A stretch of 6,396 bases of DNA, from positions 1 to 6,396 of the forward strand of contig CBINHE010000160.1 of NCBI GenBank assembly GCA_966250375.1. Direction: 5' to 3'. This document shows positions 1-5,514 of this stretch, in pieces. The translations under genes and the position numbers were made by a program. Under the pieces are notes generated by a model. It was not told the origin of the DNA and did not search any database. It was given only the letters and a program-made list of their open reading frames with translations. The stretch is from CAMLDH01 sp966250375 (GTDB lineage: Bacteria; Pseudomonadota; Gammaproteobacteria; Burkholderiales; Burkholderiaceae_D). Numbering within the stretch: position 1 is the stretch's first letter; each line of letters starts with the position of its first letter.

Positions 1-35
1 GCGAAAACATGTTGCAAACTTGTGTGCACAGGTTA

Positions 36-111
36 GCCCGCCTGCGGGAGAGGGGACTCTTTTCTCCGAACACACGTTAAGTCAGCACGTATGCCCGCTT
101 GCGGGAGAAGG
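36..111. repeat. Two direct copies of a GC-rich inverted-repeat unit
   Basis: Positions 36-54 and 93-111 match at 17 of 19 bases. Each copy contains CCCGC and GCGGG arms separated by two bases (37-48 and 94-105), followed by GAGA. On the minus strand each reads CTCCCGCARGCGGG, which resembles the short GC-rich dispersed palindromes found between genes in many proteobacterial genomes. The copies could serve as a transcript end for the sctL operon, but there is no clear U tract. Whether the unit is genome-wide cannot be seen here. Confidence 0.5.
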
Positions 112-222
112 CGCTTTCCAGTGCTCTTTGCAAAGATGTGTTGATACCCATGCCTTCAAGGGGACGGAATACGAAAGTTCTTCGTCGCCTAAGTTACTGA
201 CTTCCGTCTAATGCAGAGTGCA

Positions 223-249
223 CCCTACAGTCATCGGCAATTCGCTCTA
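223..249 (+). repeat. Inverted copy of the small-protein leader element
   Basis: This 27-base stretch matches the reverse complement of 5495-5521 at 24 of 27 bases, and also matches the second cassette copy at 6267-6293. The shared core reads CCCTACAGTCAT, then a variable base, then GGCAATT, two or so variable bases, and CTCTA. The adjoining bases 213-229 also keep an imperfect version of the TGTAGG/CCTACA palindrome. The core lies in the opposite orientation to the cassette copies and directly after the sctL stop. It is far too similar to be chance. Its role here is unknown: operator, recombination scar or relic. Confidence 0.75.
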
Positions 250-258
250 AACGCATCG

Positions 259-867
259 TCACAAAGAATCGGCAGCTGGCGCCTCGTCTTTTGCCCCCAT
301 CAACGCCAGCTTCAATGCAGAAACAGCAGCATTGAAATCAACGCTCCACTCTCCATTGCTTGCATCGAGACGACATGTGCCGCGCGGCATGGCAGCGTCA
401 TGCTTGATCTCCCATTCCACCTCGGGAAGAAAATCGCCATCCTCCGGATGGACCCACAATACGGCATTAACCGGCTTCGATGGCACTTCACGCGCCAGCC
501 TGGCAAGCATCGCCACCATCCGTTCGCGTGGTGGCATTTCGGCCAACAACCGGTCAAACAAGGCTTGAGTGAGGTTAAGCACGATATCCTGCGCGCCTTC
601 CAGGAAACTGCCGTAGGCGCTTTCCAATGCTTGCAGCATCGCATCCGCCTGCTTGAGCGTCTGTTGCTGCTTCTCTTCTACTTTCTGTTGCGCTTCGTTG
701 CGGGCGTTCTGCAGGATGATCTCTGCTTCATTCCGGGCTTCTTGCACAATCTGCTCTGCTGCCAGACGTGCATCGGACGTGATGGCAAGGGACGAGATGT
801 GCAGTACCCCATGCTGGGGACGCAGTTTTTTTTCAGGCGTAATCTTTTCCACGCAAAACCGGCTCAT
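259..867 (-). CDS. sctL: SctL family T3SS stator protein (YscL/HrpE/FliH-like)
   Basis: A 202-aa cytoplasmic protein. In this family SctL forms spokes of the sorting platform, linking the SctN ATPase to SctK/SctQ and restraining ATPase activity. What is seen: a short N-terminal part, then a charged Ala/Glu/Gln-rich segment at about residues 34-85 with strong coiled-coil character, then a globular C-terminal domain. Near the end (about 162-190) is the FliH/YscL-type pattern with RGTCRLDAS and VDFNAAVSALKLAL. Length is normal for the family. The start at 865-867 (MSRFCVEK) was chosen because the family usually begins close to this point and GTGAG lies six bases upstream. An in-frame ATG 14 codons earlier is possible. 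It is the last gene of the sctI-J-K-L run, 81 bases after sctK. The family call is firm; the exact N-terminus is less so. Confidence 0.88.
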   Translation of the reverse strand: MSRFCVEKITPEKKLRPQHGVLHISSLAITSDARLAAEQIVQEARNEAEIILQNARNEAQQKVEEKQQQTLKQADAMLQALESAYGSFLEGAQDIVLNLTQALFDRLLAEMPPRERMVAMLARLAREVPSKPVNAVLWVHPEDGDFLPEVEWEIKHDAAMPRGTCRLDASNGEWSVDFNAAVSALKLALMGAKDEAPAADSL

Positions 868-948
868 TGAAATCTCACTTTCCTCAACATGGAAGGCACA
901 TCGCTTCAACCGCGAATCGCGGGCATCTTCCGTTAGCTATGCATATTT

Positions 949-1569
949 TCAAGCCAATGCTCTACCATTTTCAGCCGAGCTATTCCCGGCCGCCCGGCTG
1001 CGCTCACGGCACAGGTGCCAACAACGCTGAGCGCGTATGGCGGACGTCTCGGCCCCCTCGTCCGAAGAAAGTGCTGCCTGCAGCAGCTCCCCTATCCTGC
1101 TCGACAGCGTCGGCGGCAGCATCAATCTCAAACGCGACCACATGCCAGGAAAGCCCTGCTCCAGGCGCCGTGCAAGCTCGACCAAGCCGCGCGCCTCCAT
1201 CGTCTCGTCCGCTGCATACTGCAGATTTCGGCACGCGCGCAGCGGCTGGGTTGCAGCAATGCCAAGACACCATTTTCGGTCTGCCGGCGATAGTGCACCA
1301 AGCGCCTTGCTGTCTTGTTCGCGCACAGCGATCAGTCCGCCAAACATTCGCGCCGCAGCGATCAGTTCCGCGCCATTGGTGCTTGCCGCGACGCTCCATG
1401 CCGGATCGAATTTCTCTGGGATCCTGTCCATAACCGCATTTTTTTTGCACCATAAGCGATACCCATCCCGCAGCCTCACGCGATCCTGCTTCGGCCCGGT
1501 ATCGCGTACGGCATTCGAAGCATACGCCCAAGGCTCGAACCACCAGTCAAACAGGGGGGATGGCAGCAT
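949..1569 (-). CDS. sctK: SctK family T3SS sorting-platform protein (YscK/HrpD-like)
   Basis: A 206-aa soluble protein with no signal peptide or membrane segment. SctK connects the cytoplasmic sorting platform to the cytoplasmic face of the SctD/SctJ inner-membrane ring. The assignment rests mainly on its place between sctJ and sctL, and on general resemblance to this poorly conserved family: an aromatic-rich N-terminus (FDWWFEPWAY, residues 7-16), a Trp/Cys-containing helical middle (about 75-125), and a C-terminal region rich in Arg and Ala. The only ATG in the open frame is at 1567-1569, with GGGAG eight bases before it; an in-frame stop lies 17 codons upstream. The start sits two bases after the stop of a possible 32-aa ORF, so translation may be coupled. 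The family is hard to recognise by sequence, so position carries most of the weight. Confidence 0.75.
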   Translation of the reverse strand: MLPSPLFDWWFEPWAYASNAVRDTGPKQDRVRLRDGYRLWCKKNAVMDRIPEKFDPAWSVAASTNGAELIAAARMFGGLIAVREQDSKALGALSPADRKWCLGIAATQPLRACRNLQYAADETMEARGLVELARRLEQGFPGMWSRLRLMLPPTLSSRIGELLQAALSSDEGAETSAIRAQRCWHLCRERSRAAGNSSAENGRALA

Positions 1570-1571
1570 GG

Positions 1572-1670
1572 CTATCGCTCCCGGCGAGAAGGCTGCCGTC
1601 TGGCGTGAGGGTTGTTACGCCTCGGACGGCAAGCGCTGGTACCTGTGTTTGCGCATGGGTAGAGTCTCAT
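1572..1670 (-). CDS. Possible 32-aa Arg-rich ORF between sctJ and sctK
   Basis: A short frame beginning MRLYPCANTG fills the otherwise non-coding 106-base gap between sctJ and sctK. An AAGGAG motif that overlaps the end of sctJ lies eight bases before its ATG, the ATG lies five bases after the sctJ stop, and its own TAG ends two bases before the sctK ATG. That geometry fits a translated ORF that couples sctJ to sctK. The C-terminal half is strongly basic with many Arg residues and resembles nothing I recognise. It could equally be a non-functional spacer or a remnant of a longer sctK N-terminus put out of frame. Confidence 0.3.
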   Translation of the reverse strand: MRLYPCANTGTSACRPRRNNPHARRQPSRRER

Positions 1671-1675
1671 TTGGC

Positions 1676-2503
1676 TCACTCCTTTTTCGCTGAAGCGGAC
1701 GAGTTTTGCTTCAGTTTCTTCTTTATCCAGGCACGTAGTTTCGTGTCGTGTTTCATCGCCAGGAATAACGCCGAAATCAGGCTCAAAACCGTAAGTAATG
1801 CCATCCCCAGCAGAACGGCCATAAGCAAATTGGCCGATTGCTTTTGTACGCTGAATGGCCCAATGTTCTTCCATTCGACCGGTGCTGCAGTGACTTCGCT
1901 CGGCACCAGGACGACCGATACCTTTGCGAGTCCATCTTCACCTGATAATCCAGGAATACTTGACGCAACGAGATGACGGATCCGCGGCATCGCCGTATCT
2001 TCATCAAAAGGAAGGTGATACTTGATGAATACGGCTGCCGAGGAGGGTTGGATCGGCTCGCCCGGCGCGATGCGCTCCGGAAGCACGACATGCACCCTTG
2101 CCGATATGACGTTATCGAATTGTTGCAGCGTGTATTGCAACTCCTCGGACAGTCCGTAGATGTAGCGCACGCGCTCTTCCAGCGGGGTGGAAATCATCCC
2201 CTCCTTCTTGAACACTTGCCCCAGGTTCGACAGGCTTCGACGCGGCAAGCCCGCAGCTTGCAAAGCATCCGTCGCACGTGAAATATCCAGCCTTTCCACA
2301 ACGATGGCCACGCCCTCTTTCGTTGGACGCTTGGATGCGTCGATGCCCTGCCGATTCAGTACATTGATGATTTCATTGGCTTCCGCATCCTTGAGTCCGG
2401 ACTGCAGATCGACGCGTTCGCTGCAAGCTGCCAACGACGCGAGAATCAGGCTGATCAAGAAATAGGAAAGAACGCTTCTTGTTCGCTGTAGCGCTATTTT
2501 CAT
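1676..2503 (-). CDS. sctJ: SctJ family T3SS inner-membrane ring lipoprotein (YscJ/HrcJ)
   Basis: A 275-aa lipoprotein that builds the inner of the two inner-membrane rings of the needle complex. What is seen: a signal peptide with basic MKIALQRTR, a hydrophobic core, and a lipobox LAAC with the lipid-bearing Cys27. Next comes the YscJ/FliF ring-building region, about residues 32-205, including the FKKEGMISTPLEERVRYIYGLSEELQ segment split as FKKEGMISTP and LEERVRYIYGLSEEL, and the ARVHVVLPER strand (135-144). A C-terminal transmembrane helix spans about 225-249 and is followed by a Lys-rich cytoplasmic tail. Length is typical. The start at 2501-2503 has GGAG six bases upstream. It follows sctI by 57 bases, with a hairpin in the gap. 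This is the most certain identification in the window. Confidence 0.97.
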   Translation of the reverse strand: MKIALQRTRSVLSYFLISLILASLAACSERVDLQSGLKDAEANEIINVLNRQGIDASKRPTKEGVAIVVERLDISRATDALQAAGLPRRSLSNLGQVFKKEGMISTPLEERVRYIYGLSEELQYTLQQFDNVISARVHVVLPERIAPGEPIQPSSAAVFIKYHLPFDEDTAMPRIRHLVASSIPGLSGEDGLAKVSVVLVPSEVTAAPVEWKNIGPFSVQKQSANLLMAVLLGMALLTVLSLISALFLAMKHDTKLRAWIKKKLKQNSSASAKKE

Positions 2504-2530
2504 TCACTTCTCCGTAAAAAATATAACGCT

Positions 2531-2551
2531 CGGGCTTTCATGAAAAGCCCG
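2531..2551 (-). terminator. Hairpin in the sctI-sctJ gap, possible attenuator
   Basis: CGGGCTTT (2531-2538) and AAAGCCCG (2544-2551) form a perfect eight-pair stem with a five-base loop. On the minus strand the hairpin is followed, about eight bases later, by a run of six T (TTTTTT near 2514-2521) just before the sctJ ribosome-binding site. The distance to the T run is longer than in a classic intrinsic terminator, so partial termination or mRNA 3'-end protection of the sctI transcript is more likely than a full stop. Confidence 0.5.
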
Positions 2552-2560
2552 CCCATGAAG

Positions 2561-3013
2561 TTATTGCAGTCGGGTGAGTTGATCGATCCCCGTTGTGGTT
2601 TTGGCGACCACCTTCGATACGAATTGCACGCGCATTTCATAATCGTTGAGGGCTGTCATTGCCTTCATCAATTGCACTTCATCGCCGCTTCTGGTGGCCT
2701 GCTCCAGCAGTTTTGACACGTGTTGCTGATCTGCCTTGAGCTCTGTCGCCAAATTGGTGGTGCGTCCGATGATCTTGTCACCGAGAGATTGCTTGCCGCT
2801 GGCGCTGGGGCCATCCACACGCGACATGCCGGCGCTCCCCGGATACTGAGCATTGCTGCTCATATGACGCTCCAGCGCTGCGCGGAATTGTCCGGCATCG
2901 GCGGATGAATTGGATTGATTGCTGATCTGTAACGCCATCTGATCCAGCGAAGGGAGTTGACCTCCTGTACCAGAAGAGATGGCATTAGTGGCTAATTCGG
3001 CTATCTTGTTCAT
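2561..3013 (-). CDS. sctI: SctI family T3SS inner rod protein (YscI/HrpB)
   Basis: A 150-aa protein of the inner rod, which anchors the needle or pilus inside the basal body and helps in substrate switching. What is seen: no signal peptide; a Ser/Gln/Gly-rich, low-complexity N-terminal half (about residues 12-75); and a helical C-terminal half (about 80-150). The C-terminal half contains the YscI-like pattern of LLEQATRSGDEVQLMKAM, ALNDYEMRVQFVSKVVAKTT and a final DQLTRLQ. Rod proteins are usually 80-150 aa, so this is at the long end. The start at 3011-3013 has GGAG five bases upstream. The following gene is sctJ, the usual order. A promoter-like box lies 42-66 bases upstream, inside a terminator-like region, which suggests it can be transcribed separately from the 66-aa gene. 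Confidence 0.85.
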   Translation of the reverse strand: MNKIAELATNAISSGTGGQLPSLDQMALQISNQSNSSADAGQFRAALERHMSSNAQYPGSAGMSRVDGPSASGKQSLGDKIIGRTTNLATELKADQQHVSKLLEQATRSGDEVQLMKAMTALNDYEMRVQFVSKVVAKTTTGIDQLTRLQ

Positions 3014-3029
3014 GTCTGCTCCGATGACA

Positions 3030-3056
3030 AAAAATACCTCTCTCTTCCAGAGAGGT
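3030..3056 (-). terminator. Intrinsic terminator between the 66-aa gene and sctI
   Basis: ACCTCTCT (3036-3043) and AGAGAGGT (3049-3056) form a perfect eight-pair stem with a five-base loop. On the minus strand the stem is followed at once by ATTTTTTG. This is the standard layout of a rho-independent terminator, although the stem is short. It would end or thin transcripts coming from the 66-aa gene. It overlaps the -10 part of the promoter-like box for sctI. Confidence 0.6.
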
Positions 3057-3079
3057 GATTACGGCCGGTCGTCGGTTCC
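3055..3079 (-). promoter_or_regulatory. HrpL-like promoter box upstream of sctI
   Basis: The minus strand has GGAACC (3074-3079), a 15-base spacer, and TCAC (3055-3058). The known hrp box read by HrpL-type ECF sigma factors is GGAACC-N15/16-CCACNNA, so the -35 part is exact and the -10 part has three of four core bases. A transcript would begin near 3048, inside the loop or second half of the terminator, and so would lack the first stem arm. It is one of four such boxes in the window. Confidence 0.5.
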
Positions 3080-3153
3080 AGACCAGCCTGAATTGAGGCT
3101 AAGTGCGGTATTAATCCTGCTTAATCATCTCACGAATTCATGCCGCATTCGAG

Positions 3154-3354
3154 CTAATAACCGTACATCGCGCGAGTCGCCTGATTCATATCCCTTTGTA
3201 TTTGCAATGCTTGCTCTGCCCGCACAAGATTGGCCAGACCGAGCAAGGTCAAGCGAAACGCTTCCTTGTCCCGCTCCGAGTAATTGGCGCAATTTATTTT
3301 TACCAAAACATCTATGACTGCCTCAGATGTCATCATTTCCTGTTCGTTATTCAT
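3154..3354 (-). CDS. Small 66-aa protein preceding sctI, unknown
   Basis: I do not recognise this protein. It is 66 aa, has no signal peptide or membrane segment, and looks almost wholly helical: residues 9-20 (TSEAVIDVLVKI) and a longer segment at about 27-62 with alternating Leu and charged residues (ERDKEAFRLTLLGLANLVRA, then EQALQIQRDMNQ), ending in MYGY. A strong GGAGG lies eight bases before the ATG, and a promoter-like box lies 92-119 bases before it. Its position directly upstream of sctI and its small helical form fit a T3SS component such as a needle-subunit co-chaperone (SctE-like proteins have similar length) or a short needle/pilus-related protein. No diagnostic motif decides this. 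It is separated from sctI by 140 bases holding a terminator. Confidence 0.7.
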   Translation of the reverse strand: MNNEQEMMTSEAVIDVLVKINCANYSERDKEAFRLTLLGLANLVRAEQALQIQRDMNQATRAMYGY

Positions 3355-3369
3355 CGCAATTACCTCCGT

Positions 3370-3417
3370 TCAGTTCATCAGCGATAGCACAAAGAAGGCC
3401 TGCAGCTTTGAAGTCAT
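3370..3417 (-). CDS. Possible 15-aa leader peptide before the 66-aa gene
   Basis: A short frame encodes MTSKLQAFFVLSLMN and ends in TGA two bases before the GGAGG of the 66-aa gene. GGAG lies ten bases before its ATG, a loose spacing. It lies within the predicted 5' leader that would start near 3440. It may be a coincidence, or a short translated leader coupled to the downstream gene. Confidence 0.2.
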   Translation of the reverse strand: MTSKLQAFFVLSLMN

Positions 3418-3445
3418 TTTTCTCTCACTCCGGGCCATGCATCTA

Positions 3446-3473
3446 TCTGTTGCACCACGCACTGCTTAGTTCC
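3446..3473 (-). promoter_or_regulatory. HrpL-like promoter box upstream of the 66-aa gene
   Basis: The minus strand has GGAACT (3468-3473), a 15-base spacer, and CAACAGA (3446-3452). Against the hrp box GGAACC-N15/16-CCACNNA there is one mismatch in each half, and the terminal A is kept. It faces the T3SS genes, and a transcript would start near 3440, giving a leader of about 85 bases. Confidence 0.5.
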
Positions 3474-3536
3474 GTGTATTACCCACACCACAGTTAAATT
3501 GTTGCAGGCCCGAGGAGCCTGAGGTCACTTGGTCGA

Positions 3537-3734
3537 ATGTCGAGCGAAAGGAATATACCTCGCACAGATTTCCTTGGCGGGGATGGAACCGATGGACTTT
3601 TGGTATGGAGAGTATGGGAAGCCGAGAAGAAGCTGCATAGCGTGCTCTGTAATGACGAGCAGCCGGAAGGGACGACGCGATATATGCTCGCGGAGCTTTT
3701 CAGCATGGTTGACTACTCGCTTATTGCTGCGTGA
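3537..3734 (+). CDS. Hypothetical 65-aa ORF, doubtful
   Basis: A plus-strand frame beginning MSSERNIPRTDF lies between the divergent T3SS promoter region and the convergent regulator gene, ending 35 bases from the regulator's stop. Its composition is protein-like: it is mildly acidic, with Trp residues at about 24 and 27 and a helical-looking C-terminus (YMLAELFSMVDYSLIAA). The ribosome-binding site is weak: GAGG is 12 bases from the ATG. No family is recognised. An opposite-strand frame of similar length (3494-3706) exists, so coding is not proved. If it is not a gene, then 3480-3769 is a non-coding stretch. Confidence 0.35.
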   Translation: MSSERNIPRTDFLGGDGTDGLLVWRVWEAEKKLHSVLCNDEQPEGTTRYMLAELFSMVDYSLIAA

Positions 3735-3769
3735 GGCCTCGAGTCAGTCAGTTATGTCAGGGCAGTCAA

Positions 3770-4618
3770 TCAGGCAATGGGAGAAGATTTGTTAGCGCCG
3801 TCAGCGCCACACTCAACCGTCGCTTGGACCAAGCCATCTTCTGGTGCGAAACCTGGCGTGTCGGCAATCGGGACGATCGACGGTTCGGCTTGGCTTTCGT
3901 TTTCTGCACTTTCGCTGTCTGCATCAAGGTCCGAGCCATAAAATTCGAGCCGATAACCACCACTGTAAGCCGTGCGAATGATTACACCGCGCTCCGGCCC
4001 AAGTTGTAATTTTTTGCGCAGTTTGTAGACATGCTGTTCAATGGTCCGTCCAGCGATTTCACTATCAGTCCCCCATATTGCGCTACCGATGGTTTCTCTT
4101 GAGACGTAGACGCTGGGGGTGGAAAAGAATAACCAAGCCATGGTGAACTCACGCGGCGTGAGTTCAATAGGAACGTTTCGGTATGTGACGCTGTTTGTCT
4201 CGCGGTCGAGCAAAAATCCTCGGATGTCAATTATTCGGCGTGTTACCTGTTGGCTGCTGCGGCGCAGCAAGGCGTGAGTGCGTGCAATGAACTCTACAGG
4301 TTCGAACGGAATGAGTAAGAAATCATCGGCGCCGGCGTTAAGAGCCATAGCGACCAAGTCAGGGCTTTTAACCATGGAGAGCATGATGACGGGCGTTAAA
4401 TCTCCAGAGCGGCAATTCAACCACGAAAAAATACTTTCGCTATCTCCCAACCCAGATCCGATATCAATCAAGAGCAAATCAAATTTTTGACGGCGGATCT
4501 TACGCAACAATGCGAGTGGGGACTCAAAGTGCTCCAAAGTCACCCCAGCTCGCACGAAGGCGGTCTGGACTTTCTGGAGAACTGCATTGTCTTGAATGTA
4601 ACCTGCTGCAATCACCAT
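3770..4618 (-). CDS. OmpR-family transcriptional regulator with degenerate receiver
   Basis: A 282-aa DNA-binding regulator, probably of the adjacent T3SS genes. Receiver-like domain at about residues 1-120, then a winged-helix DNA-binding domain at about 130-227, with the ELTPREF motif (152-158), the recognition-helix region RTIEQHVYKLRKKL (191-204) and the wing YSGGYRLEF (218-226). The receiver keeps Asp52 (LLLIDIG) and Ser81 at the Thr/Ser switch site. It lacks the acidic pair after the first strand (Tyr7-Ile8-Gln9) and has Ile103 where the conserved Lys precedes Pro. Canonical phosphorylation is therefore unlikely. An acidic, low-complexity tail of about 55 residues follows the winged helix, which is unusual. 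No histidine kinase gene is adjacent. HrpG of plant-pathogen T3SSs is also OmpR-family, but I do not claim orthology. GGAG lies six bases before the ATG. Confidence 0.9.
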   Translation of the reverse strand: MVIAAGYIQDNAVLQKVQTAFVRAGVTLEHFESPLALLRKIRRQKFDLLLIDIGSGLGDSESIFSWLNCRSGDLTPVIMLSMVKSPDLVAMALNAGADDFLLIPFEPVEFIARTHALLRRSSQQVTRRIIDIRGFLLDRETNSVTYRNVPIELTPREFTMAWLFFSTPSVYVSRETIGSAIWGTDSEIAGRTIEQHVYKLRKKLQLGPERGVIIRTAYSGGYRLEFYGSDLDADSESAENESQAEPSIVPIADTPGFAPEDGLVQATVECGADGANKSSPIA

Positions 4619-4658
4619 CTGCGACTCCTATTCAACACTACCGCGCAACACTTTTGCA

Positions 4659-4687
4659 ATCCTACTATTTCCACGTGGAAATGCCAA
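4659..4687 (-). promoter_or_regulatory. Sigma70-like promoter of the regulator with operator palindrome
   Basis: The minus strand has TTGGCA (4682-4687), a 17-base spacer and TAGGAT (4659-4664), matching five and four of six consensus bases. The spacer is filled by a perfect 16-base palindrome, ATTTCCACGTGGAAAT (4667-4682). A protein bound there would sit between -35 and -10. Transcription would begin near 4652, 34 bases before the ATG. TGCCAAC (4682-4688) and GTTGGCA (4713-4719) add a second, wider inverted repeat. Confidence 0.6.
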
Positions 4688-4974
4688 CTGAATTACTCGC
4701 CTCCAAGAACCGGTTGGCACATTTCAGCATAAAACGCCGCCGTCAACGTAACCAACACTTGGTTAGAAGGCAATGTGGAGCGATGAAAAAGTAATGGCAG
4801 GAAGATTGGAGAGTCGTTCGAGAGAATAGAGATTGTCCAAGGCGACGCGAGCAACGCCCTCGCGGCCGTCAGTACGGTTGTCATCTCGATCGTGGAAATC
4901 ACGCTGTGATCGGTGACACGGAACGCTTCAATGGCTATTGGGGGATCATGTGCGAAGCAGGCATTTCACATGCA
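4688..4974. other. Intergenic region between regulator and first cassette, no clear gene
   Basis: No frame here has both a start and a good ribosome-binding site. Three overlapping open stretches look mildly protein-like: plus 4787-4909 (40 codons, no start, ending VEITL), plus from about 4796 toward 4974 (start only at GTG 4906), and minus 4693-4902 (GTG start). They overlap on both strands, so at most one can be real. Remnants of a decayed gene are possible. I see no RNA gene here. Confidence 0.4.
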
Positions 4975-5031
4975 AAGAGGCGGAGGGGGAGCCCCCTCCC
5001 CCCCGCCTCTTCTATGTGCCATCGACGGCAC
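4975..5031 (-). terminator. GC-rich 3' hairpin pair after the 130-aa gene
   Basis: Arms 4975-4988 and 4998-5011 pair over 14 positions with one mismatch around the nine-base loop GAGCCCCCT. A second short stem, GTGCC/GGCAC (5016-5020 and 5027-5031), lies between it and the stop codon of the 130-aa gene. On the minus strand the large hairpin is followed only by TTTGCATG, a weak U tract, so it may act as a terminator or as a 3'-end stabiliser. The same pair recurs after the 88-aa gene with different stem bases. Confidence 0.6.
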
Positions 5032-5052
5032 AACAATCTCGATCAATATTGC

Positions 5053-5445
5053 TTACACAGTTGGTGGACCCGCTGGAGGAGAATTAGGGATACTGTTCGG
5101 CCCCCCCGTTGGCGCTTCTGGACCGTTTTGACCGTTTTGACCGTGTTGTTGATTACCCTTCATATGATTCTTAAGCCTCTTTTCCTCCTCGGGAGTCAAC
5201 TCGAGTCCTTTACTGAGCTTGTCAAGGATATCTTGTATGGGCGACCCCCCGCCACCGCCACCGCCACCGCTACCGCCACTTCCATTTGGCTGCTTATTTT
5301 TCTCAGATTGCTCAAGCATCTCCGCTAATTTTTTCCTCCCCTCTGGAGTTTCCAGAAGTTTCTCTATATTCGCCTCCGTAGGAACATTACTTGAGGGTGT
5401 AGGGGGTGGGGGTGGCATGCCACCGCTAGCTGCTGGAATTGCCAT
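5053..5445 (-). CDS. Small Gly/Pro-rich protein, cassette copy 1 (130 aa)
   Basis: I do not recognise this family. The protein is 130 aa with no Cys and no Phe, Tyr or Trp. Order: a Pro run (residues 11-15), a helical segment NIEKLLETPEGRKKLAEML (26-44), a Gly run (about 57-67), a second helical segment IQDILDKL plus LTPEEEKRLKNHM (70-95), a Gln/Asn/Gly stretch with GQNGQNG (102-108), and a Pro/Ser/Asn C-terminus containing PNSIPNS. No signal peptide or membrane segment. The start at 5443-5445 was chosen over the ATG one codon earlier because it aligns with the copy 2 start and is six bases from AGGAG. Promoter box, composition and location next to a T3SS suggest a secreted harpin- or pilin-like accessory protein, but this is inference. 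Confidence 0.8.
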   Translation of the reverse strand: MAIPAASGGMPPPPPTPSSNVPTEANIEKLLETPEGRKKLAEMLEQSEKNKQPNGSGGSGGGGGGGGSPIQDILDKLSKGLELTPEEEKRLKNHMKGNQQHGQNGQNGPEAPTGGPNSIPNSPPAGPPTV

Positions 5446-5514
5446 CATTCTCTCCTCTATGAAAATTGAACTATAAAAATAGAACATGAGAGCCTAGAGT
5501 TAATTGCCAATGAC

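Larger units (their letters stand above)
1..258. other. Intergenic region downstream of sctL, no convincing gene
   Basis: No reading frame of useful length was found on either strand. On the minus strand, the frame that starts just after the sctL stop ends after 20 codons, and the next ATG frame (start near position 151) ends after 24 codons. An sctN ATPase gene, which often follows sctL in T3SS operons, therefore does not begin here. The region holds two GC-rich repeat units and an inverted copy of the cassette leader element, listed separately. A gene that begins left of position 1 cannot be excluded. Confidence 0.6.

Noticed and set aside
181..206. PIP-box-like TTCGT and TTCCG pair
   Set aside because: The spacing is 16 not 15, the second half is mismatched, and no gene follows at the right distance.
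211..870. Long plus-strand ORF opposite sctL
   Set aside because: Its composition is typical of an antisense shadow, and the minus strand has a clear SctL-type coiled coil and C-terminal domain.
868..909. Upstream sctL start adding 14 residues
   Set aside because: The family N-terminus and a closer ribosome-binding site favour 865-867, although the earlier start is not excluded.
867..1693. Plus-strand ORFs opposite sctK
   Set aside because: Ser/Ala/Pro/Arg-rich reads with no motif. The minus-strand frame fits between sctJ and sctL and has a ribosome-binding site.
3505..3521. CAGGC/GCCTG hairpin as a terminator
   Set aside because: Five-pair stem with no U tract on either strand.
4693..4902. 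Minus-strand 69-aa ORF with GTG start
   Set aside because: No good ribosome-binding site, two competing plus-strand frames in the same stretch, and its end runs close to the regulator's promoter.
4906..5476. Plus-strand Pro-rich ORFs across the 130-aa gene
   Set aside because: They are the complement of the glycine codons. The minus frame has a conserved start, ribosome-binding site and paralogue.
5446..5487. Upstream start giving a 144-aa version of copy 1
   Set aside because: It would lie in the leader upstream of the ribosome-binding site, and the start shared with copy 2 is at 5443-5445.
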